NCBI GenBank assembly: GCA_028696365.1
Contig: JAQVHG010000152.1
Coordinates: 1 to 5,732 of the forward strand
DNA length: 5,732 bases
Direction: 5' to 3'
Source: Methanofollis sp.
GTDB lineage: Archaea > Halobacteriota > Methanomicrobia > Methanomicrobiales > Methanofollaceae
The notes under the pieces are model-generated. The model saw nothing but the letters and a program-made list of their open reading frames with translations. It had not been told where the DNA came from and ran no database searches. The stretch's first letter is position 1. Each line of letters begins with the position of its first letter. This document shows, piece by piece, positions 1-5,162 of this stretch. A program made the translations under genes and the position numbers.

Positions 1-25
1 CTGGGGGATAGAGAGCAACCCGCGG

Positions 26-69
26 GCATAAAACCATACCGAGCTCGACCAGACCCGGATACGTTAAAC
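26..69 (+). promoter_or_regulatory. Weak candidate promoter region for the SulP gene
   Basis: Two A/T-rich patches stand out in a GC-rich leader: CATAAAAC at 27-34 and GTTAAAC at 63-69. Either could serve as an archaeal TATA element, which would place transcription starts near 56 or 92 and leave a leader of roughly 70-105 bases before the GTG start. Neither is a good match to TTTATATA and I cannot choose between them. The gene could also be transcribed from further upstream, outside the window. Confidence 0.25.
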
Positions 70-150
70 CCCACGGAGGCGTATGTGTACTGCCATCTGC
101 GACCCGGCCGCACCGCACCATTCTCTGCCCCGCGCCGCCGCCCGGCACCC

Positions 151-155
151 GAGGA
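151..155 (+). promoter_or_regulatory. Ribosome binding site of the SulP gene
   Basis: GAGGA lies six bases before the GTG at 162, a normal Shine-Dalgarno spacing, and it decides the start codon. It is the only one of the four genes here with a clear, well-spaced Shine-Dalgarno motif before its start, which suggests that this gene has a conventional 5' leader. Confidence 0.7.
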
Positions 156-161
156 CTGACC

Positions 162-1616
162 GTGAACCTGCCAATCACCCTGAATCTGCCCGCGCTTAAA
201 CAGACCTGGCTCTCCAACCTCCGCGGCGACACCCTGGCCGGGATGACCGTGGCCCTGGCCCTCATCCCCGAGGCGATCGCCTTCTCGATCATCGCCGGCG
301 TCGACCCGATGGTCGGGCTCTACGCCTCCTTCTGCATCGCCGTGGTCATCGCCTTCGCCGGCGGACGCCCTGGCATGATCTCGGCGGCCACCGGGTCGAT
401 GGCCCTGGTCATGGTCGTGCTGGTCCGCGACTACGGGCTCGAATATCTCCTTGCGGCGACCCTCCTCACCGGCGCGATCCAGGTCGTCCTCGGGCGTCTC
501 AAGGTCGGGCGGTTCATCAGGTTCATCCCGTACTCGGTGGTGCTCGGGTTTGTCAACTCCCTGGCGATCCTCATCTTCCTGGCCCAGGTGCCGTTTCTCC
601 TCGGCGGATCCCCGGCGGTCTATATCATCGCGGCGGCGACCATCGCCACCATCGTCCTCCTCCCCCGCCTCACCACGGCCGTCCCGCCGGCGCTCGTCGC
701 GATTGTCGCGGCGACGGCCGCCGCCATCGCCCTTGACCTCGACGTCCTCAGGGTCGGCGGCATGGGGACGATCACCCAGGCCCTCCCGGCCTTCCACCTC
801 CCTGCCGTCCCGCTCACCCTCGAGACCCTGCTCATCATCCTCCCGTACTCGGCGACGCTCGTCATCGTCGGGATCATCGAGTCCCTCCTCACCGCCTCGA
901 TCCTCGACGAGATGACCGATACCGGGAGCGACAAGGACCGCGAGGTGCAGGGCCAGGGGCTTGCCAACTGTGTCGCCGGGGTCTTTGGCGGGATGGCCGG
1001 GTGCGCCATGATCGGGCAGTCGGTGATCAATATCAAGTCCGGGGGGTCGGGCCGACTCTCCACCCTGGTCGCCGGGGTCTTCCTGATGGTGCTCATCATC
1101 GTCTTCGGCGACCTCGTCGCCCAGATCCCGATGGCCGCCCTGGTCGGGGTGATGGTCATGGTCGCGGTCGGCACCTTCGAGTGGCAGTCGATCCGCGACC
1201 TCCCGAAGATCCCGCGGGGGGACGCGGCGGTGATGCTCCTCACGGTCGCCATCGTCGTCAGCACCCACGACCTCGCGAAGGGCGTCATCGCCGGCGTCGT
1301 CCTTGCCGCCCTCATCTTTGGCTGGAAGATCTCGGTCATCTCGGCGACGGCGGCCACGAGGGAGGACGGGGTGAAGGTCTACACCGTGAAGGGCCAGCTC
1401 TTCTTCGGGACGATGGCGGCATTCCTGGACCTCTTCGACTATGCCGGCGACCCCGAACAGGTGCGGATCGACTTCTCGCACTCGCATATCTGGGACCAGT
1501 CAGGGGTCGAGGCGATCACCCGCGTCGTCCACCGCTACCAGCAGCAGGGCAAATCGGTGTACGTCGTCGGGCTCAACCCTGAGAGCCAGGAGACGTTGGA
1601 CCGCGGGTTTTCCTGA
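162..1616 (+). CDS. SulP family inorganic anion transporter with C-terminal STAS domain
   Basis: This 484-residue membrane protein belongs to the SulP (SLC26-like) family, which moves sulfate, bicarbonate or related anions across the cytoplasmic membrane; the substrate cannot be read from the sequence. Residues 25-395 contain about a dozen hydrophobic segments. The first carries the family signature IPEAIAFSIIAGVDPMVGLY (35-54). A conserved stretch at 240-300 includes ESLLTASILDE, GQGLAN, GGMAGCAMIGQS and a Gly-rich SGGSGRLS. Residues 405-484 form a short cytoplasmic STAS domain with the typical DFSHSHIWDQSGVEAI strand-loop-helix (437-452). The Pro-Glu-Ala in place of the common Pro-Gln-Ala, and the compact STAS, fit a shorter SulP subgroup of about 480-500 residues rather than a truncation. 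The GTG start is supported by GAGGA six bases upstream. The next gene on the strand begins 285 bases later behind its own promoter-like box, so this is probably a single-gene transcript. Confidence 0.93.
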   Translation: MNLPITLNLPALKQTWLSNLRGDTLAGMTVALALIPEAIAFSIIAGVDPMVGLYASFCIAVVIAFAGGRPGMISAATGSMALVMVVLVRDYGLEYLLAATLLTGAIQVVLGRLKVGRFIRFIPYSVVLGFVNSLAILIFLAQVPFLLGGSPAVYIIAAATIATIVLLPRLTTAVPPALVAIVAATAAAIALDLDVLRVGGMGTITQALPAFHLPAVPLTLETLLIILPYSATLVIVGIIESLLTASILDEMTDTGSDKDREVQGQGLANCVAGVFGGMAGCAMIGQSVINIKSGGSGRLSTLVAGVFLMVLIIVFGDLVAQIPMAALVGVMVMVAVGTFEWQSIRDLPKIPRGDAAVMLLTVAIVVSTHDLAKGVIAGVVLAALIFGWKISVISATAATREDGVKVYTVKGQLFFGTMAAFLDLFDYAGDPEQVRIDFSHSHIWDQSGVEAITRVVHRYQQQGKSVYVVGLNPESQETLDRGFS

Positions 1617-1658
1617 GGCACGACGAGAGGAGAGACGGGGGCGGCCAGGCGACGGTGT

Positions 1659-1708
1659 TTCCCCCTGGTGTCGTGTGCGGAAGGGGGAACAGAGGTCCAC
1701 CCCCTCTG
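1659..1708 (+). terminator. Two adjacent hairpins downstream of the SulP gene (possible terminator or 3' end structure)
   Basis: TTCCCCCT at 1659-1666 pairs perfectly with AGGGGGAA at 1682-1689, giving an 8-bp stem with a 15-base loop. Directly after it, CAGAGG at 1690-1695 pairs with CCTCTG at 1703-1708 around a 7-base loop. They begin about 43 bases after the transporter stop. There is no T-run behind either stem, and archaeal termination usually depends on T-runs, so these may be 3' end or processing structures rather than a true terminator. Confidence 0.35.
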
Positions 1709-1827
1709 GAGACCCATGGTCATGTTAAAATCGCGTACGCGTGAACTGGGGGTAGGTGCACTCCAGAAAGATCTCAGGGCCATCTCTCTCCTCGTGCGCC
1801 GGCACCCGTCCTCGCGGCTCTCACCCC

Positions 1828-1846
1828 GAACCATTTCGAAAGGTTC
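1828..1846. promoter_or_regulatory. Candidate operator: 19-bp imperfect dyad ahead of the NERD-helicase gene
   Basis: GAACCATTTCGAAAGGTTC reads as two inverted half-sites, GAACC(A)TTTC and GAAAGGTTC, differing only by one extra A on the left. A second short inverted pair, CAC at 1822-1824 and GTG at 1849-1851, flanks it. The dyad ends about 22 bases before the CATATATC box at 1869-1876, a reasonable place for a dimeric regulator to act on that promoter. No helix-turn-helix regulator gene is in the window, so the binding protein is unknown. Its role as an operator is inferred from symmetry and position only. Confidence 0.4.
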
Positions 1847-1868
1847 TCGTGGTCCCCGGCCCTCTCCT

Positions 1869-1876
1869 CATATATC
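1869..1876 (+). promoter_or_regulatory. TATA-like box of the NERD-helicase gene
   Basis: CATATATC is the best TATA-like element in the intergenic region. Its centre lies about 29-30 bases before the ATG at 1902, so transcription would begin only a few bases before the start codon. The same octamer occurs on the minus strand ahead of the HEAT-repeat gene. Confidence 0.5.
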
Positions 1877-1901
1877 TGAGAATTGTAGAGATGAATGGGA
1901 G

Positions 1902-4193
1902 ATGGAGGTCAGATGTTTTCGTGGACGTGAATGCGAGCACCCGCACGAGCACCGGCAACTCGCCGAGATCGTGGCCCTGCTTGAGAGCGCCGAGGGCGCG
2001 GGCGAGGGCGCGGTCGCGCTTCTCACCGGGGTCAGGGTCCCGCACGGCGAGATCGACTGCGCCGTCCTCACCAGGCGCGGGGTCGTCGTCCTCGAACTGA
2101 AGGCCTACACCGGCGAGATCTACGGCCAGGAGAACGGGACCTGGCAGGTGAAGACCGCAGACGGCACCCTCGTCCCCCTCCTGGCCGGGAACCTCATGGC
2201 CCAGCTGGAAAAAGAGCGCTACGCCCTCATCGCCGCCCTCGCCCCCCTGGTCCCCGAGTACATCAGGGACTTCGACGGCACCGAGGTCCTCGCCCGCAAG
2301 AGCCGCGCCGAGATCGTCGCCGCATGGGGCTATTTCGGGGGCGGCAGCACCTACCCGTCAGGACAGGTGGACCCTGGCGCCTACCCCTGGTTCGATATCG
2401 TGACCCCCGAGACCCTGGTCGCCCGCCTCCGCGAGGTCGACGGCCCGCTCGCCCGTCTCCCCCGCTACCTCGACCCGGCGGTCCATGACCTCATGGCCGC
2501 CCTCGTCGACGCCCTCCACCTCGACGAGTACGAGTTTGCGACCGGCGAGGTCGTCGTCCCGGCGCCTCTTCTCCCTGCCGAGGCGCCCCCGACCTGTCCG
2601 CCCCCGCCGCCCGCCCCTCAAGGGCTGAACGAGTACCACCCTGGCTCGCGCCGTCACGCCCTCATCCTCCTCAAGGGGCAGCTTGCGATGATGGACGCCA
2701 ACCTCGAGGACGAAGGGACCGAGGTCCCGCCAGGCCCGCAGCGGATCCGCGGGATCGCAGGCTCAGGCAAGACCCGCCTGCTCTGCCAGAAGGCGGCCTC
2801 CATGCATGTGCAGCACCCGGACTGGGAGATCGCCCTCGTCTTCCAGACCAGGGCGCTGTATGCGATGATCGAAGAACGGGTGCGCCGCTCGGTGGCGGGC
2901 TTCGGCGGGGTCTGGGACCGCACCAAACTCAGGGTGCTCCATGCCTGGGGGGGCACACGAAGAGAGGGGTTTTACAGTGTGGTGGCGATGGCCCACGGGA
3001 TCATCCCCGAGAACGTCCGCTCGCTCAGGCAGAAACGGGTCGCCTACTCCCTCCCGCAGGAGGCGCTCGCCTACTGCTGCGCCGACCTCATGGACAGGAC
3101 CGAGGTCCGCCCCCTCTTCGACGCCGTGCTCATCGACGAAGGCCAGGACCTCGTCGTCGACGACCCGGGCCTCCTCCACCACGGGCGCCAGCCCTTCTAC
3201 GCCCTCGCCTACGCCGCCCTCAGACCGGTCGACCCTGCCCGCCCGGCTCTCAGGCGCCTTATCTGGGCCTACGACGAGTACCAGAACACCACGACGATGC
3301 GGATCCCGACCGCCCCCGCCCTCTTCGGGAACGACCCCGCCCTCAGGCGTTGCGTCTTTGGCACCTACCCCTCGGGGATCAAGAAGAGCGTGGTCATGCG
3401 CTCGTGCTGGCGGACGCCGGGCCCGGTGATCACCGCCGCCCACGCCCTCGGGATGGGACTCCTGTATAAAGGCGGGATGATCGCCGGGCCGCGGCGGCGG
3501 ACCGAGTGGGAGGCCCTGGGCTACCAGGTCGAAGGGGCGTTTCGGTCGCAGCGCCAGGTGACCCTGAGCAGACCGCGGGAACACTCAGGCAACCCGATGC
3601 CGAGGATCTGGGACGGCCCGCTCATCGAACTCAGGACCTTTGCGAGCAGACAGGAAGAACTCGCCTATGTGGCCGAGGCGATCAGGGCCGAGATCCAGGA
3701 CGAGCACCTCGACCCCTCGGAGAGCATCCTGGTCGTCTCGATGCTCGACGAGGCGGCGCATATCAGAAAGATCGCCGAGGCGATCCACGACGCCGGGGTC
3801 AACGTCTACATCTCCTCGGCCCCAGCGATCAACACCTTCTCCTTTGCCGGGCACGAGGCCGACCCCGACCGGTTCAGGGCCGAGTTCGCGGTCACGGTCA
3901 CCGGGGTCAACCGGGCGAAAGGCAACGAGGCCGACCATGTCTACTGCGTGAGTCTCGACTATGTCGCCCGAAACGATGCGAGCGTCACCCAGAGAAACCG
4001 TCTCTCGGTCGGGATGACGCGGACGCGGGCCTGGGTGACCCTGACCGGGACCGGGGACTACCCTCTCTACCGCGAGGTCGAGGAGGTGATCGCGGCCGGC
4101 GAAGCGGTCACCTTCACCTACCGCGACCGGGCCGACCAGACCGGGACTGAAGACGAGGACGGGTCGGTCTCGTACCAGCAGGAGTTGACCTGA
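1902..4193 (+). CDS. NERD nuclease-like domain fused to UvrD/Rep-type superfamily 1 DNA helicase
   Basis: A 763-residue protein predicted to cut and unwind nucleic acid. The N-terminal NERD domain (about residues 12-130) carries a PD-(D/E)xK-like core: GEID at 49-52, with D52, followed by the strand VVVLELK with E65 and K67. A Pro-rich linker at about 222-242 leads to the helicase. That part has Walker A GIAGSGKT (284-291), motif II DEGQD (412-416), a motif III-like DEYQ (458-461), a motif IV-like CWRTP around R504, motif V AKGNEADHV (672-680) and motif VI VGMTRTRAWV with R707 and R709. DExQD and the Ala-Lys-Gly motif V are typical of UvrD/Rep helicases. The reading frame stays open back to a GTG at 1668, but the translation before 1902 is unlike a protein domain and has poor codon use, and a TATA-like box lies at 1869-1876; I therefore chose the ATG at 1902. 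The N-terminus is rich in Cys and His (C5, C11, H13, H15, H17). Family members are linked to DNA repair or phage defence; the role here is not shown. Confidence 0.88.
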   Translation: MEVRCFRGRECEHPHEHRQLAEIVALLESAEGAGEGAVALLTGVRVPHGEIDCAVLTRRGVVVLELKAYTGEIYGQENGTWQVKTADGTLVPLLAGNLMAQLEKERYALIAALAPLVPEYIRDFDGTEVLARKSRAEIVAAWGYFGGGSTYPSGQVDPGAYPWFDIVTPETLVARLREVDGPLARLPRYLDPAVHDLMAALVDALHLDEYEFATGEVVVPAPLLPAEAPPTCPPPPPAPQGLNEYHPGSRRHALILLKGQLAMMDANLEDEGTEVPPGPQRIRGIAGSGKTRLLCQKAASMHVQHPDWEIALVFQTRALYAMIEERVRRSVAGFGGVWDRTKLRVLHAWGGTRREGFYSVVAMAHGIIPENVRSLRQKRVAYSLPQEALAYCCADLMDRTEVRPLFDAVLIDEGQDLVVDDPGLLHHGRQPFYALAYAALRPVDPARPALRRLIWAYDEYQNTTTMRIPTAPALFGNDPALRRCVFGTYPSGIKKSVVMRSCWRTPGPVITAAHALGMGLLYKGGMIAGPRRRTEWEALGYQVEGAFRSQRQVTLSRPREHSGNPMPRIWDGPLIELRTFASRQEELAYVAEAIRAEIQDEHLDPSESILVVSMLDEAAHIRKIAEAIHDAGVNVYISSAPAINTFSFAGHEADPDRFRAEFAVTVTGVNRAKGNEADHVYCVSLDYVARNDASVTQRNRLSVGMTRTRAWVTLTGTGDYPLYREVEEVIAAGEAVTFTYRDRADQTGTEDEDGSVSYQQELT

Positions 4194-4201
4194 GTCTCCC
4201 T

Positions 4202-5020
4202 TCACTCGACGAGGTCGTAGAGGTCGTCGTAATGTTCCGGGCAGAAAGTCCCGTACTCGGGCGAGGGGATCGCGTCCATTTCCACGACCGAGACCATGGT
4301 CTCGCCGCTCGGCACCCGTGCCCTCGTCCCCTTCCCCTGGACGGCGTCCAGCGCCCGCGAGGCATCGCGGCGTATCGACGCCCCGCCAGTCTCCTTTGCC
4401 TCCTCAAGACCCTTCACCGAGCCCGGGGCAAGGGACCTGAGCACAGGGAGGACCGACTCGAAGTAGACCGGGTCGTCGTACCTGAAGAGTTGGATTGCCG
4501 GGGCGATCACGACCTCTCCTATCTGGACCAGGAGACGGTTGACCTTCATCCTCAGGTCGGGGGAGGCGGCGGCGTCGAGACGCTGGAGGTGCAGGAGCGG
4601 GATGACCGCCCTGACCCCGAGACTTGAGAGACGTGCGCCCGCCGCCTTCATGGCCGGGTCGTCGTCGGCACAGGTGAGCACGGTGCGGAGAAACTCGACC
4701 TTCTCCCCGAGGTCAGGGTCAGGGACCCCGGTCAGGACCCCCAGGCAGAGGGCCTGCTCGCGAAGGTCGCCCCCCTCGGCCCGCTCGTACAGGGGCTCGA
4801 TACACTTCTCCCCGGTCGCCTGGAGGCATATCGCCGCCGCCCGTTGGCGTTCTCGGTCAGGGGCGGCGATCAGGAGGTCGACGAGGTCGTCGATACCCGG
4901 CGGGGTGCTGTAGATCCCGAGAACCTCCCTGACCAGGATCTGATAGTCACGGCGGCTGTTGAAATCATACGGCACTGGATCGAAAATACGTGAAATATCG
5001 GATGGCATATACTCTTCCAT
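4202..5020 (-). CDS. HEAT-repeat-like protein of unknown function
   Basis: A 272-residue, largely alpha-helical soluble protein with no signal peptide or membrane segment. A pattern of Gly followed by a hydrophobic helix recurs at G70 (EKCIEPLYERA), G105 (EKVEFLRTVL), G135 (VRAVIPLLHLQ), G168 (EVVIAPAIQLF) and G200 (SVKGLEEAKE). The spacing of 30-35 residues is that of HEAT or PBS-lyase-type repeats, which usually form curved scaffolds for protein binding. The N-terminus (1-40) and the acidic tail ending CPEHYDDLYDLVE lie outside the repeats. No catalytic motif is visible. Two starts are possible: the ATG at 5020 used here, or Met5 at 5008, which has GGAAGAG three bases upstream and sits about 28 bases after a TATA-like box. 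It is divergent from the Cdc6-like gene and converges on the helicase with 8 bases between stops. A partner role for either neighbour is plausible but only inferred. Confidence 0.75.
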   Translation of the reverse strand: MEEYMPSDISRIFDPVPYDFNSRRDYQILVREVLGIYSTPPGIDDLVDLLIAAPDRERQRAAAICLQATGEKCIEPLYERAEGGDLREQALCLGVLTGVPDPDLGEKVEFLRTVLTCADDDPAMKAAGARLSSLGVRAVIPLLHLQRLDAAASPDLRMKVNRLLVQIGEVVIAPAIQLFRYDDPVYFESVLPVLRSLAPGSVKGLEEAKETGGASIRRDASRALDAVQGKGTRARVPSGETMVSVVEMDAIPSPEYGTFCPEHYDDLYDLVE

Positions 5021-5031
5021 TCTTCCGGGCC

Positions 5032-5039
5032 GATATATG
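5032..5039 (-). promoter_or_regulatory. TATA-like box of the HEAT-repeat gene
   Basis: On the minus strand this reads CATATATC, the same octamer found ahead of the helicase gene. It is preceded by an A-rich run (AAAAAGA) that could act as the TFB recognition element. The box centre is 27-28 bases before Met5 at 5008 and only about 15 bases before the ATG at 5020. If this box is used, Met5 would be the leaderless start. The A-rich AAAATAAAA centred near 5047 is an alternative box, 27 bases before the ATG at 5020. Confidence 0.45.
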
Positions 5040-5055
5040 TCTTTTTATTTTGATC

Positions 5056-5091
5056 AGAGGGGTATTCACTCATAGTTCGTACAGACCCTCT
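5056..5091. repeat. Short inverted repeat in the divergent promoter region
   Basis: AGAGGGGT at 5056-5063 and ACCCTCT at 5085-5091 are inverted copies except for one extra G on the left, separated by 21 bases. It lies between the promoters of the HEAT-repeat gene and the Cdc6-like gene, so it could bind a regulator of both, or the initiator itself. The arms are short and one base out of register, so chance is a real alternative. Confidence 0.25.
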
Positions 5092-5134
5092 CGCCACCAC
5101 TTCCCACTTTCGCCCCGCCCACACGCCACACCCC

Positions 5135-5140
5135 TATATA
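5135..5140 (+). promoter_or_regulatory. TATA box of the Cdc6-like gene
   Basis: TATATA stands alone in a C-rich stretch, and its centre is 25-26 bases before the ATG at 5163. That matches the usual archaeal TATA-to-transcription-start distance, so the mRNA would start at or next to the ATG. The bases before the ATG are nearly all pyrimidine with no Shine-Dalgarno motif, which supports a leaderless message. Confidence 0.65.
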
Positions 5141-5162
5141 CCCCGGCGGCCACCCCTCCTCC

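Noticed and set aside
620..1357. Long minus-strand open frame opposite the SulP gene
   Set aside because: It is the mirror of a GC-rich, C-ending codon pattern. Its product has no domain-like pattern, while the plus strand encodes a clear transporter.
1001..1582. Plus-strand out-of-frame open frames within the SulP gene, and the similar one at 3506-4150 in the helicase
   Set aside because: Arg/Gly/His/Asp-rich low-complexity products from the wrong frame, with no start context.
1732..1741. 10-bp perfect palindrome CGCGTACGCG
   Set aside because: Short, CG-alternating palindromes are common in GC-rich DNA, and this one is far from any promoter element.
1668..1901. In-frame N-terminal extension of the NERD-helicase back to a GTG at 1668
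   Set aside because: The 78 extra residues look like translated non-coding DNA with poor codon use, and they would span two hairpins, the dyad and the TATA-like box. The protein-like sequence begins at 1902.
2763..3584. 273-codon minus-strand open frame opposite the helicase
   Set aside because: Gly/Val/Arg/Glu-rich composition typical of antisense frames in GC-rich genes; it overlaps conserved helicase motifs on the other strand.
4206..4890. 13-bp direct repeat TCGACGAGGTCGT at 4206-4218 and 4878-4890, near both ends of the HEAT-repeat gene
   Set aside because: Both copies lie in the same reading frame and encode Asp-Leu-Val-Asp/Glu, so shared codon choice explains them better than a mobile element or recombination site.
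5021..5162. Replication origin with origin recognition boxes
   Set aside because: Only 142 bases, with no repeated box-like motif that I can find; kept only as a low-interest observation.
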